Source: Polaromonas sp. YR568 (GTDB lineage: Bacteria; Pseudomonadota; Gammaproteobacteria; Burkholderiales; Burkholderiaceae_C). Taken from it: a stretch of DNA of 64,000 nucleotides. Made by a program: the position numbers and the translations under genes. The stretch covers positions 59,710-123,709 of the forward strand of contig NZ_FPBM01000012.1 of assembly GCF_900116715.1 (NCBI RefSeq), given 5' to 3'. A model generated the notes under the pieces. It was not told the origin of the DNA and made no database searches. It worked only from the letters and a program-made list of their open reading frames with translations. Shown here one piece after another: positions 1 through 8,085 of the stretch (within the stretch, counting starts at the first letter, position 1; each line of letters begins with the position of its first letter).

Positions 1-345
1 AGCGACGCCTCGCAAACGCGCGGCTGGGCATTTCAGGTGGCCGGCGAGCTGATTCACCTCAAGCCCGGTGGGCCGCTGGATTGCTCTGACGGGCAAGTGC
101 TGCACGACTGGTGCCTGGCCGACTGCGGCATAGCCTGGCGCAGCACCTGGGAGGTCGAGTCGGAAATCGCCGCCGGCCGGCTGGTGGCGCTGCTCGAAGA
201 TTTCGCCGCGCCGCCCAACGGCATTTACGCGGTGTTTCCGCAGCGCAAACACCTGCCGCTGCGGGTTCGGCTGTGGGTGGACTTTCTCAAGCACCATTAC
301 AGCCAGCCGGAGTTCTGGCGCTCGGCGGCGTCCGCAAAAGCCTGA
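1..345 (+). CDS. LysR-family transcriptional regulator, 3' end only
   Basis: The reading frame is already open at the first base, so only the last 114 residues are present. They match the C-terminal part of a LysR effector-binding domain of the large group in which the tail reads 'GIYAVFPQRKHLPLRVRLWVDFL', shown here around residues 77-98 of the visible part. The DNA-binding helix-turn-helix lies outside the window, so the target cannot be inferred. The gene ends 37 bases before the DUF2214 gene and may be cotranscribed with it. Confidence 0.85.
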   Translation, partial: SDASQTRGWAFQVAGELIHLKPGGPLDCSDGQVLHDWCLADCGIAWRSTWEVESEIAAGRLVALLEDFAAPPNGIYAVFPQRKHLPLRVRLWVDFLKHHYSQPEFWRSAASAKA

Positions 346-382
346 CGCCCAACAAGACACAAGACTGAAAAAGGATCTCGCG

Positions 383-832
383 ATGACGCTCGAAGCCCTG
401 CTGGCCTATGCCCACCTGCTGGCCATCTTCACCATGGTGGTTTTCCTGGCGAGCGAGGCGGCTCTGTGCCGCCCCGAATGGCTCAATGCCGCTGTGGTCG
501 AGCGGCTGGGCAAGGTCGATATGGTCTACGGCATCGCCGCCGGTGCGGTGTTTGTGACCGGCCTGGCGCGCGTGTTCCTGGGCACCAAGGGCGCGGCCTG
601 GTACGGCCACAACCCGCTGCTCTACCTGAAGCTGCTGATGTTCCTGGCGGTGGGGCTGATCTCCGTCAAGCCGACCATGATGTTTGTGCGCTGGCGGCGT
701 GCGCTGCGCGCGAGCGGCACCTTGCCTGATGCGGTGGAAGTCAAAAAAGCGCGCCGGCTGGTGATGGTGCAGGCGCACATCCTGCCTTTTATTCCGCTCG
801 TGGCGGTGTTCCTCGCACGCGGTTTCGGTTAA
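383..832 (+). CDS. DUF2214 family inner-membrane protein
   Basis: This 149-residue protein is mostly hydrophobic, with about four predicted membrane helices near residues 5-25, 48-68, 82-102 and 125-147. The opening (AYAHLLAIF) and the central segment with RLGKVDMVYG and a conserved tryptophan-tyrosine-glycine are typical of DUF2214. The function of the family is not established. An AGGATCTC stretch lies just before the ATG as a possible ribosome binding site. The gene runs toward argO, and the two stop codons are only three bases apart, leaving no room for a terminator between them. Confidence 0.8.
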   Translation: MTLEALLAYAHLLAIFTMVVFLASEAALCRPEWLNAAVVERLGKVDMVYGIAAGAVFVTGLARVFLGTKGAAWYGHNPLLYLKLLMFLAVGLISVKPTMMFVRWRRALRASGTLPDAVEVKKARRLVMVQAHILPFIPLVAVFLARGFG

Positions 833-835
833 CTT

Positions 836-1471
836 TTAAAGCAGGCCGCGGATCAGCCAGAAGGCCGTGCCCCACATCATCAGCGCCACCAGCAAATCCA
901 TGGCGCGCCACACCACCGGTGAATTGAGCTTGCGCCCCACGCACCACAGCGCCACGCCCAGGCCGGTGAACCACAACAGCGAGCCGGTAATCGCCCCCAG
1001 GCCGAACACCGCGTTGTCGGGCTGCGCATAAGCCAGCGAGGCCGTGCCTATCACCACCGCGGTGTCCAGCCAGGCGTGCGGGTTCAGCCACGACAAAGCC
1101 AGGGCCAGGCCGATGGCTTTGCGGCGCGGTATCGCTTCGGCACCCGGCGCCGGCGCGCCGTCTGCCCCCTGGGCCGCCGGCTGCAAAAAGCGCCGCATGG
1201 CCTGCGCGCCGTACACCAGCAGCACCAGCGCGCCCGCGCCCGTCATGGCGCCCAACAGCTTGTCAGACAGGCCGCCCAGCTGCGCCAGGCCCATCACACC
1301 CAGGCCGATCAGCGCCACATCGGTCAGCACGCAGACGGCGACTGTGAGCCAGAGGTGCTGGCGCAGCAGCCCCATGCGGATCACATGGGCGTTTTGCGGG
1401 CCTATGGCCATGATGAGTGACAGGCTGAGGACCATACCGGTCAGGAAGGCGGGGGCGGCGAGTGGGTTCAT
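836..1471 (-). CDS. argO: LysE/ArgO family arginine (lysine) exporter
   Basis: This is a 211-residue inner-membrane protein with about six hydrophobic helices and the family hallmark GPQN at residues 24-27, in the first helix region. LysE/ArgO proteins export basic amino acids, mainly arginine and its toxic analogue canavanine in E. coli. Its length matches the family. A short alanine- and glycine-rich loop lies near residues 100-112. It is transcribed divergently from a LysR regulator of the ArgP type, the classic arrangement for this exporter, which supports arginine or lysine as substrate. Expression is expected to rise when ArgP senses high arginine. The exact substrate cannot be read from sequence. 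Confidence 0.9.
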   Translation of the reverse strand: MNPLAAPAFLTGMVLSLSLIMAIGPQNAHVIRMGLLRQHLWLTVAVCVLTDVALIGLGVMGLAQLGGLSDKLLGAMTGAGALVLLVYGAQAMRRFLQPAAQGADGAPAPGAEAIPRRKAIGLALALSWLNPHAWLDTAVVIGTASLAYAQPDNAVFGLGAITGSLLWFTGLGVALWCVGRKLNSPVVWRAMDLLVALMMWGTAFWLIRGLL

Positions 1472-1568
1472 GGGCCAGAGTGTGCGTCAGGGCGCATAAT
1501 AGTTAAACAAAATTAACTAAAACTAAGACTTGTCAATTAATAATTAACTTAAGTCATCACTGAACCTC
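1472..1568. promoter_or_regulatory. argO-argP divergent control region
   Basis: This 97-base gap is strikingly A+T-rich in an otherwise G+C-rich window. It contains an inverted repeat AGTTAA-N6-TTAACT at 1501-1518 and a further TTAACT at 1544-1549, with A-rich tracts between. In E. coli ArgP binds an A+T-rich region upstream of argO, so these repeats are candidate ArgP sites controlling both genes. Exact promoter boxes are not assigned. Confidence 0.6.
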
Positions 1569-2492
1569 ATGCTGGACGCCCGACAACTCGAAGCCCTCGC
1601 CGCCGTGATCGAACACGGCAGCTTCGGCGACGCCGCCAAGGCCCTGAGCCTGACGCTGGCCGCCGTGTCGCTGCGCATCAAGTCGCTGGAGGCCGCACTG
1701 GGCCAGCGCCTGCTGGTGCGCGGCAAGCAGGTGCGCGCGACGCCGGCCGGCCAGGCGCTGCTGGGGCATGTGCGGCAGGTGCGGCTGATGGAATCCGACC
1801 TGTTCACCGGCTTGCACGGCGGCGGCAAGGCCGGGCGCCTGCAAAGCCTGAGCGTGGCGGTGAACGCAGACTCTTTGAGCAGCTGGTTTTTGCCGGGTGT
1901 GGCGCCGGTGCTGCACGGCCACGGCCTGCTGCTGGATGTGGTGGTGGACGACCAGGACCACACCCACGACGCCCTCAAAAGCGGCGACGTGACGGGCTGC
2001 GTGACCACGCTGGCCGAGGCCATGCGCGGCTGCGTGGCCGAGCCGCTGGGCGTGATGCGCTACCGCTGCATGGCATCGCCCGCGCTGGTCGCTCAATGGA
2101 ACGAGCCTGCGCCCGGCAGCAAGACCGCGCCGGGCCGCCTGGCCCATCGCCTGCTGGCCAGCCCCGCGGTGATCTTCAACCGCAAAGACGCATTGCAAGA
2201 TGCCTTTCTGGCCCAGCATTTCAAGCTGAAAGGCGCGCTGTACCCGCGCCATTTCGTGCCGGCCGTGGATGCGTTTGAACTGGCGCTGGAGCTGGGCATG
2301 GGCTGGGGCATGGTGCCCGATATCCTGCTGGCAGGGCGCGCGCACCGCCCGCCCCTGCAAGAGGTGCTGCCGGACTGCCCGGTGGATGTGCAGTTGTACT
2401 GGCAGCACTGGGCGCGCGAGCCGCTGGCGGCGCAGCGGCTGACGGCGGCCGTCAAGCAGGCGGCGCGGGAGAAGTTGCTACACCCCTGTTGA
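1569..2492 (+). CDS. argP: LysR-type regulator ArgP/LysG
   Basis: This 307-residue protein has an N-terminal LysR helix-turn-helix at about residues 4-62 and a C-terminal effector-binding domain from about residue 90. The start (MLDARQLEALAAVIEHGSF) and the segment LSLTLAAVSLRIKSLE are typical of the ArgP/IciA/LysG branch. Members activate the divergent basic-amino-acid exporter when arginine or lysine accumulates; argO is that neighbour here. The last three codons and the stop are part of a 90-base dispersed repeat, so the C-terminal HPC may be repeat-derived. The annotation as ArgP rests on family resemblance plus context. Confidence 0.9.
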   Translation: MLDARQLEALAAVIEHGSFGDAAKALSLTLAAVSLRIKSLEAALGQRLLVRGKQVRATPAGQALLGHVRQVRLMESDLFTGLHGGGKAGRLQSLSVAVNADSLSSWFLPGVAPVLHGHGLLLDVVVDDQDHTHDALKSGDVTGCVTTLAEAMRGCVAEPLGVMRYRCMASPALVAQWNEPAPGSKTAPGRLAHRLLASPAVIFNRKDALQDAFLAQHFKLKGALYPRHFVPAVDAFELALELGMGWGMVPDILLAGRAHRPPLQEVLPDCPVDVQLYWQHWAREPLAAQRLTAAVKQAAREKLLHPC

Positions 2493-2573
2493 AGCTCACT
2501 TCGTGTAGCTTCCTCTCCCCTTTGCACGGGACGGGGCCTGCGGCCTGGCAAAGCCAGTTCCGCGGCCCCAGCT
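2483..2573 (+). repeat. 90-base structured dispersed repeat, copy A
   Basis: This stretch is closely similar to 7961-8050 over its whole length, including a shared GCTCACTTCGTGTAG and a shared core GCCTGCGGCCTGGC. It can fold into a nested hairpin: an outer stem of about 10 pairs (2533-2543 with 2560-2569, one bulge) around an inner CTGGC-AAA-GCCAG. It starts inside the last codons of argP. Confidence 0.8.
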
Positions 2574-2610
2574 GGAAGGGGCCTTGAGCGCCGTCGGCTG
2601 ATTGATGTGC

Positions 2611-2650
2611 AAAAGAAAACCCCCGCGAGGTCGCCCTGGCGGGGGTTGTA
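2611..2650 (-). terminator. Rho-independent terminator of the psiF-like gene
   Basis: Read on the minus strand, AACCCCCGC pairs perfectly with GCGGGGGTT across a 12-base loop, and the stem is followed by TTTTCTTTT. It lies about 40 bases past the stop of the PsiF-repeat gene. Confidence 0.85.
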
Positions 2651-2688
2651 TTTGCGGCGTCAGTCAGGCGCCGGGGATATCGGACGGC

Positions 2689-3027
2689 TTACTTTTTCGC
2701 GGAAGCGGCAGCCATTGGCTTGGCAGCCGGTGCGGCGGCGGCAGGCGCTGCGGCGGCTTTTTCGTCTGCCGAGCACTTCTTGATGTGCGAGGCCTTGGCG
2801 GCGCCGGCGAGCTTCTTGTCGGCGGCGGACTTCTCGCAGGCGGCGCTGGGCGCAGGGGTGGACTCGCGGATGCACTTCTTCTCAAAACTGGCTTTGGCAG
2901 CGCCCGCCAGCTTTTTCTCGGCGGATTTGGCGGCGCAATCGGCTTCGGCGCCCGCGGCCTGGGCCACGGCCGGCAGGCCCATGGACATAACACAGGTCAC
3001 AGCGATAAGGGACAGCAGTTTTTTCAT
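2689..3027 (-). CDS. PsiF-repeat periplasmic protein
   Basis: This is a small 112-residue exported protein. A signal peptide (MKKLLSLIAVTCVMSMG, cleavage near AQA) is followed by two copies of the PsiF repeat, each with a KKLAGAAKAS core flanked by cysteines, and then an alanine/proline-rich tail. E. coli psiF is induced by phosphate starvation, but the protein's function is unknown. The ATG at 3027 is chosen because AAGGAG sits six bases upstream; an in-frame ATG 18 bases earlier has no such site. The cysteines suggest a disulfide-bonded periplasmic fold. A strong terminator follows it. No obvious Pho box was recognised upstream. Confidence 0.85.
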   Translation of the reverse strand: MKKLLSLIAVTCVMSMGLPAVAQAAGAEADCAAKSAEKKLAGAAKASFEKKCIRESTPAPSAACEKSAADKKLAGAAKASHIKKCSADEKAAAAPAAAAPAAKPMAAASAKK

Positions 3028-3165
3028 GAGAGGCTCCTTTTTCAAATATGTAATGAATCAGTAGGTGCGGGTGAATTCCAACACATAACGCCGCCCGGGG
3101 CAAATTCGACGACCTGGACAGCGCTTAACAGCAGGCTGTCTAAGCCTTAAACGTAAAATCAGCCG

Positions 3166-4842
3166 ATGCTCTCCATTAAAAAAGACCTGCTCGCGGCTCT
3201 GGCTGCGGGCCTGGAAGAACTTTCCCCCGGCGCAGGCGACAAAGCCGCGTTTGAATCCCCCAAAGTGGCGGCCCATGGCGATTTCGCCTGCACGGCCGCC
3301 ATGCAGCTGGCCAAGCCGCTCAAGCTCAACCCCCGCCAGGTGGCCGAAAACCTGCGCGCCAACCTGCTTACAAAGCCCGCCTTTGAGCGCTGGGTAGACG
3401 CCGTCGAGATCGCCGGCCCCGGCTTTATCAATATCCGCCTCAAACCCGCCGCCAAGCAGGAGACCGTGCGCGAAGTGCTGGCCGCCGGTGCGCAGTTCGG
3501 TGTGCAGCCGGCCGACCCGGGGCGCAAGATGATTGTGGAATTCGTTTCGGCCAACCCGACGGGCCCGCTGCATGTGGGCCATGGCCGCCAGGCCGCGCTG
3601 GGCGACGCGATCTGCAACCTCTTTGCCACGCAGGGCGCCAAGGTCTGGCGCGAGTTCTATTACAACGACGCGGGCGTGCAGATCCAGACCCTGGCCACCA
3701 GCACACAGGCGCGCGCCAAAAACATCAAGCCCGGCGACGCCGGCTGGCCCGAATCGGCCTACAACGGCGACTACATCGCCGACATCGCGGCCGACTTTCT
3801 GGCCAAGAAGACCGTCAAGTCAGACGACCGCGAATACACCGCTTCCGGCGATGTGGAAGACATCGACTCGATCCGCCAGTTCGCCGTGGCCTACCTGCGC
3901 CACGAGCAGGACCTGGACTTGAAAGCCTTCTCGGTCAGGTTCGACAACTACTACCTGGAGTCCAGCCTGTACAGCTCGGGCCGCGTCGACGCCACGGTGG
4001 CCAGGCTGAAAGACGCCGGCAAGACTTACGAGCAGGACGGCGCGCTGTGGCTGAAGTCGACCGACTACGGCGACGACAAAGACCGCGTGATGAAAAAGAG
4101 CGACGGCAGCTACACCTACTTTGTGCCTGACGTGGCCTACCACCTGGCCAAATGGGAGCGCGGCTTCGGCAAGGCCATCAATATCCAGGGCATGGACCAC
4201 CACGGCACCATCGCCCGCGTGCGCGCCGGGCTGCAGGCCGCCAGCGAAGGCATCCCCCAGGGCTACCCCGACTACGTGCTGCACACCATGGTGCGTGTGG
4301 TGCGCAACGGCGAAGAGGTCAAGATCTCCAAGCGCGCCGGCAGCTACGTCACCTTGCGCGATCTGATCGAATGGACCAGCGCCGACGCCGTGCGCTTCTT
4401 TTTGCTCAGCCGCAAGCCCGACACCGAATACATCTTCGACATCGACCTGGCGCTGGCCAAGAACAACGAAAACCCGGTGTACTACGTGCAGTACGCGCAT
4501 GCGCGCATCTGCTCCATCCTGACCACCTGGGCCGGCGAGGAGGCGAGCCTCAAGGCTGTCGACCTGTCGGCGCTGGACAGCCCGCAGGCGCAGCCACTGA
4601 TGCTGCTGCTGGCCAAGTACCCCGACATGCTGGCCAACGCGGCTGACGGATTTGCACCACACGACGTGGCTTTTTACCTGCGGGAGCTGGCGGCGAGCTA
4701 TCACAGCTATTACGATGCCGAGCGCATCCTGGTGGATGACGAAGCCGTCAAGCTGGCGCGCCTGGCGCTGGTCGCCGCGACCGCGCAGGTGTTGCACAAT
4801 GGCCTGGCGGTGCTGGGCGTGAGCGCTCCGCGCAAGATGTAA
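3166..4842 (+). CDS. argS: Arginyl-tRNA synthetase
   Basis: This is a full-length class I synthetase of 558 residues that charges tRNA-Arg with arginine in the cytoplasm. An N-terminal Add1-type domain occupies about residues 1-100. The HIGH-type motif HVGHG is at residues 136-140 and the KMSKS-type motif is KISKR near residue 386. The C-terminal DALR anticodon-binding domain ends in the typical tail of an invariant methionine preceded by lysine (PRKM). It is followed after about 60 bases by a SPOR-domain gene, a neighbourhood seen in many betaproteobacteria. No atypical features were seen. Confidence 0.98.
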   Translation: MLSIKKDLLAALAAGLEELSPGAGDKAAFESPKVAAHGDFACTAAMQLAKPLKLNPRQVAENLRANLLTKPAFERWVDAVEIAGPGFINIRLKPAAKQETVREVLAAGAQFGVQPADPGRKMIVEFVSANPTGPLHVGHGRQAALGDAICNLFATQGAKVWREFYYNDAGVQIQTLATSTQARAKNIKPGDAGWPESAYNGDYIADIAADFLAKKTVKSDDREYTASGDVEDIDSIRQFAVAYLRHEQDLDLKAFSVRFDNYYLESSLYSSGRVDATVARLKDAGKTYEQDGALWLKSTDYGDDKDRVMKKSDGSYTYFVPDVAYHLAKWERGFGKAINIQGMDHHGTIARVRAGLQAASEGIPQGYPDYVLHTMVRVVRNGEEVKISKRAGSYVTLRDLIEWTSADAVRFFLLSRKPDTEYIFDIDLALAKNNENPVYYVQYAHARICSILTTWAGEEASLKAVDLSALDSPQAQPLMLLLAKYPDMLANAADGFAPHDVAFYLRELAASYHSYYDAERILVDDEAVKLARLALVAATAQVLHNGLAVLGVSAPRKM

Positions 4843-4905
4843 ACAGCAGCGAAGCGGCAAAAAAGCATGCGATTTTCAGGACAAGGCAATGAACGTGGGC
4901 AAGGT

Positions 4906-5547
4906 ATGAACACACAACGAGGCGGAACCCTGCTGGGTTTGATTATTGGCGCCCTGATCGGCCTGGGCGCCGCGCTGGCCGTGGCGGTCTACATCACCAA
5001 GGTGCCGGTTCCCTTCATGAACAAGAGCCAGGCGCGCAACCCCGACAGCGACGCCGCCGAAGCCAAGAAGAACAAGGACTGGAACCCGAACGCGCCATTG
5101 GCCGGCAAGAACCAGCCCAAGGCGCCGGCCGCGCCGCAAGCCTCTGGTGAAGTGAGCAGCACCGCCGTGCCCGACCCGTCGGCGCAGCCCAAGGCTGCGG
5201 CTTCCGCGCCCGTCAAGGCTGCCGCTGCCAAGCCCGCACCGGCCGCGGACCCACTGGGTGACCTGGCCAAAGCCAAGGTGGAAGGGCTGTCCTCAGGCCC
5301 CGGCGTCGACCCTTTCAGCTATTTCATCCAGGCCGGTGCTTTCCGCACGCCTGAAGATGCCGAGCAGCAGCGCGCCAAGCTCTTGCTGCTGGGCATGCAG
5401 GCCAAAGTCAGCGAGCGCGAGCAGGCCGGCCGTACCGTGTACCGCGTGCGCCTTGGCCCCTTTGACAAGAAAGAAGACGCCGACAAAGCCAAGGAACGGC
5501 TGGACAACAATTCCATTGAAACCGCGCTGGTCAGGGTTCAGCGCTGA
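4906..5547 (+). CDS. FtsN-like SPOR-domain cell-division protein
   Basis: This 213-residue protein has a short cytoplasmic tail, one membrane helix at about residues 8-29 and a long alanine/proline/lysine-rich linker. A C-terminal SPOR domain covers about residues 135-210 (YFIQAGAFRTPEDAEQQRAKL is its first strand and helix). SPOR domains bind denuded peptidoglycan at the septum, so a role in cell division like FtsN is likely. The ATG at 4906 gives the normal short tail; an alternative ATG at 4867 would add 13 residues. It lies just after argS in the same direction and is probably cotranscribed. Confidence 0.88.
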   Translation: MNTQRGGTLLGLIIGALIGLGAALAVAVYITKVPVPFMNKSQARNPDSDAAEAKKNKDWNPNAPLAGKNQPKAPAAPQASGEVSSTAVPDPSAQPKAAASAPVKAAAAKPAPAADPLGDLAKAKVEGLSSGPGVDPFSYFIQAGAFRTPEDAEQQRAKLLLLGMQAKVSEREQAGRTVYRVRLGPFDKKEDADKAKERLDNNSIETALVRVQR

Positions 5548-5590
5548 ACTTTTCACGCGGCAGGCATACAAACCCCTGTAACCCTGCCGC

Positions 5591-5611
5591 CCAGGCTGCA
5601 CTGCAGCCTGG
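5591..5611. other. Perfect hairpin between the SPOR gene and dsbA
   Basis: CCAGGCTGCA and TGCAGCCTGG are exact reverse complements separated by one base, giving an eight- or nine-pair hairpin with a small loop. There is no following T run, so it is not a standard intrinsic terminator. It may be a transcript-stabilising structure or part of a Rho-dependent end. Confidence 0.5.
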
Positions 5612-5657
5612 CACCCAGCCATCCCAGCCATTTCTGCAATCCCAGGAGAAGAATTTG

Positions 5658-6314
5658 ATGCAACGTCGTGAGTTTTCGCTTTCAGCCGCGTCCGCAGCCG
5701 TCGTCACCTTGGGCGCTACCGCCCTGCCCACCTTGTCACAAGCCCAGGCCCGCGCCTTCAAGGAAGGCACCGACTACCTGGAGCTGGGCAAAGCAGCCCC
5801 GACCGAAGCGCCCGCAGGCAAGGTCGAGGTCGTGGAGTTCTTCTGGTACAGCTGCCCGCACTGCAATGCCTTTGAGCCGCAGCTCGAAGCCTGGATCAAA
5901 CAGGCGCCCAAGGACGTGGTGATCAGGCGTGTTCCGGTGTCCTTCCGCCCCGATTTCGAACCGCAGCAGCGTCTTTTCTACGTACTCGAGGCCATGGGCA
6001 AGGTCGAGGAGCTGCATAAAAAGGTGTTTGCGGCCATCCACGTGGAAAAGCAGGCGCTCAATACTGCCGATCTGGTGACGGCATGGGCCGAAAAACAGGG
6101 CCTGAACAAGGCCAAGTTTGTCGAGATGTACAACTCCTTTTCCGTCACCACCAAAGCGCGCAAGGCGACGCAGCTGCAGGACGCCTACCAGGTCGACGGC
6201 GTGCCGGCGCTCGGCGTTGCCGGCCGTTACTACACTTCGGGCTCTCTGGCCCAAAACATGGCCCGCGCACTTCAGGTCACCGACTTCCTGATCGCGCAGT
6301 CCCGCCGCAAGTAA
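5658..6314 (+). CDS. dsbA: Thiol:disulfide interchange protein DsbA
   Basis: This is a 218-residue periplasmic thioredoxin-fold oxidoreductase that introduces disulfide bonds into exported proteins. It has a signal peptide with twin arginines near the start (MQRREF), cleaved around residue 30. The active site CPHC is at residues 66-69, preceded by EFFWYS, and the cis-proline loop GVPALGV lies near residue 181. The ATG at 5658 has AGGAGAAGAA just upstream; an in-frame TTG directly before it is rejected. Its partner DsbB is not in the window. A strong terminator follows, so dsbA is separated from lptA. Substrates here may include the cysteine-containing PsiF-like and LptE-pathway proteins. Confidence 0.95.
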   Translation: MQRREFSLSAASAAVVTLGATALPTLSQAQARAFKEGTDYLELGKAAPTEAPAGKVEVVEFFWYSCPHCNAFEPQLEAWIKQAPKDVVIRRVPVSFRPDFEPQQRLFYVLEAMGKVEELHKKVFAAIHVEKQALNTADLVTAWAEKQGLNKAKFVEMYNSFSVTTKARKATQLQDAYQVDGVPALGVAGRYYTSGSLAQNMARALQVTDFLIAQSRRK

Positions 6315-6390
6315 GACCGGAAAAAAGCCGGAAAAGCCCGGAAAAACCACAAAACGGGCCGGCAGGCCTTGAGCCAGCCGTATGCCCACA

Positions 6391-6420
6391 AAAACCCGCC
6401 CTCGTCCGGCGGGTTTTTTT
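6391..6420 (+). terminator. Rho-independent terminator after dsbA
   Basis: AAACCCGCC pairs with GGCGGGTTT around a short CTCGTCC loop and continues into seven T residues. It marks the end of the dsbA transcript and isolates the lptA-lptB-rpoN genes that follow. Confidence 0.9.
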
Positions 6421-6507
6421 ATGCCCCTAATAATTCCCCGCGCAAGCCATTCCCACAGCTTGCATGGCTACAATGGCCGGACACAAATACAGCAAGATTC
6501 GTGCCTT

Positions 6508-7134
6508 ATGAAACATCCCCTTTTTTCCCTCATCCTGCCGGCTGTTCTGGCGCTGGGGGCGGCGTTTCCGGCCTGGGCTGAAAAAGCAGACCGGGACAAG
6601 CCGATGAATGCCGAGGCCGACGCCCTGCGTTATGACGATTTGAAGCAAACCAGCGTTTTCACCGGTAATGTGGTGATCACCAAGGGTACGACCATCGTGC
6701 GCGGCGAGCGGGTCGACGTCAGCCAGGACCCGGAGGGCTACCAGCAGGCGGTGTCGGTCGCGGCGCCCGGCAAGCTGGCCTTCTACCGCAAAAAACGCGA
6801 TGGCGTGGACGAGTACATCGAAGGCGAGGGCGAGCGGATTGAGTACGACAGCAAGGCCGACCTCGTCAAATTCATCAAGCGCGCCGTGGTGCGCCGCTAC
6901 AACGGCGCCACCCTGGTGGACGAAACCACCGGCGCCGTGATCGTCTACGACAACAACACCGACGTTTTCACGGTGGATGGGGGCGCGCAAAACAAAACCG
7001 CCGCCAACCCGACCGGGCGGATCCGCGCCATGCTGTCGCCGCGCGCCGCGGCCTCGGCGCCGGGTGCAAAAACGCCCGTCGCGCCTCCCGCCACCCTGCG
7101 CCCCAGCACCACGCTGGGCAACGAAAAGAACTAG
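6508..7134 (+). CDS. lptA: Lipopolysaccharide transport periplasmic protein LptA
   Basis: This 208-residue protein has a signal peptide (cleavage near AWA-EKA, residues 21-24) and the OstA/LptA beta-jellyroll fold. Hallmarks are the opening KPMNAEADALRYDD and VFTGNVVITKGT. LptA oligomers form the bridge that carries lipopolysaccharide from the inner membrane to LptD/LptE. The ATG at 6508 is preferred because it directly begins the signal peptide; the open frame extends 42 codons upstream but through the dsbA terminator. The C-terminal tail is alanine/proline-rich. lptB follows after 15 bases. The usual upstream partners kdsC and lptC are not adjacent. Confidence 0.95.
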   Translation: MKHPLFSLILPAVLALGAAFPAWAEKADRDKPMNAEADALRYDDLKQTSVFTGNVVITKGTTIVRGERVDVSQDPEGYQQAVSVAAPGKLAFYRKKRDGVDEYIEGEGERIEYDSKADLVKFIKRAVVRRYNGATLVDETTGAVIVYDNNTDVFTVDGGAQNKTAANPTGRIRAMLSPRAAASAPGAKTPVAPPATLRPSTTLGNEKN

Positions 7135-7149
7135 AAAGAACCTGCACAG

Positions 7150-7950
7150 ATGGATGTGGTGACTGACACTTCGGCGGCCCATGCCGCGCCGGGCGCCTCC
7201 GCCCCGCCCCCCAGCCGCCTCGTCGCGCAAGGGCTGCAGAAATCGTACGGCAGCCGCAAGGTGGTGCAGGACGTGTCGCTGTCCGTACAAAAAGGCGAAG
7301 TGGTGGGCCTGCTGGGCCCCAACGGCGCCGGCAAGACGACTTCTTTTTACATGATCGTGGGCCTGGTGCGCGCCGATGCGGGCGAGATCTCCATCGACGG
7401 GCAGTCGGTCGAGCACATGCCGATTCACCTGCGCGCCCGCCTGGGCCTGAGCTACCTGCCGCAGGAAGCCTCTATCTTTCGCAAGCTCACGGTGGAAGAA
7501 AACGTGCGCGCCGTGCTGGAGCTGCAGCTCGATGCCAAGGGCAAGCCGCTGGGCCGTGCCGACATTGAGTCGCGCCTGGACGCGCTGCTGCAGGATTTGC
7601 GGGTAGACCACCTGCGCAATTCGCCGGCGCCGGCGCTGTCGGGCGGCGAACGCCGCCGCGTCGAGATCGCACGGGCGCTGGCCACCCAGCCACGTTTTAT
7701 CCTGCTTGATGAGCCCTTTGCCGGTATCGACCCGATCGCCGTCATCGAGATCCAGCGCATCATCGGTTTTTTGAAGTCACGCGGCATCGGCGTGCTGATC
7801 ACCGACCACAACGTGCGCGAGACACTAGGCATTTGCGACCACGCCTACATCATCAGCGACGGCCATGTGCTCGCCCAGGGCACACCTTCCGAGATCGTGA
7901 ACAACGTCGATGTGCGCCGCGTGTATCTGGGCGAACACTTCAAGATGTAG
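7150..7950 (+). CDS. lptB: LPS export ABC transporter ATPase LptB
   Basis: This 266-residue ABC ATPase powers extraction of lipopolysaccharide from the inner membrane with LptF and LptG. Walker A GPNGAGKTT is at residues 56-64, the signature LSGGE at 163-167 and Walker B FILLDEP near 183-189, followed by the LptB-specific GIDPIAV. The C-terminus (VYLGEHFKM) is typical. An alanine/proline-rich N-terminal extension of about 20 residues makes it longer than E. coli LptB. It is probably cotranscribed with lptA. A 90-base repeat lies between its stop and rpoN. Confidence 0.97.
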   Translation: MDVVTDTSAAHAAPGASAPPPSRLVAQGLQKSYGSRKVVQDVSLSVQKGEVVGLLGPNGAGKTTSFYMIVGLVRADAGEISIDGQSVEHMPIHLRARLGLSYLPQEASIFRKLTVEENVRAVLELQLDAKGKPLGRADIESRLDALLQDLRVDHLRNSPAPALSGGERRRVEIARALATQPRFILLDEPFAGIDPIAVIEIQRIIGFLKSRGIGVLITDHNVRETLGICDHAYIISDGHVLAQGTPSEIVNNVDVRRVYLGEHFKM

Positions 7951-7960
7951 AGATGGCTCT

Positions 7961-8050
7961 CCCCTGTTGTCGCTCACTTCGTGTAGCGCCCTCTCCCCTT
8001 CCGGGGACGGCGCCTGCGGCCTGGCAAAGCCAGATCCGCGGCCCCCGCTT
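7961..8050 (+). repeat. 90-base structured dispersed repeat, copy B
   Basis: This is the second copy of the repeat at 2483-2573, in the same orientation relative to the gene before it. It begins 10 bases after the lptB stop. The same nested hairpin is conserved: an outer GGCGCCTGCGG arm with CCGCGGCCCC around CTGGC-AAA-GCCAG. Differences between copies are concentrated outside the stems. Confidence 0.8.
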
Positions 8051-8085
8051 AAACTTTTTCTGCGCTCCCATCAAAGCTCCTTGAA

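Noticed and set aside
2602..3150. Glycine-rich frame antisense to the psiF-like gene
   Set aside because: It overlaps the terminator and the exported protein gene, and its composition is a shadow.
3820..4860. Long open frame antisense to argS
   Set aside because: It mirrors the codon structure of a clear synthetase gene; high G+C at third positions keeps antisense frames open. No start site or family resemblance.
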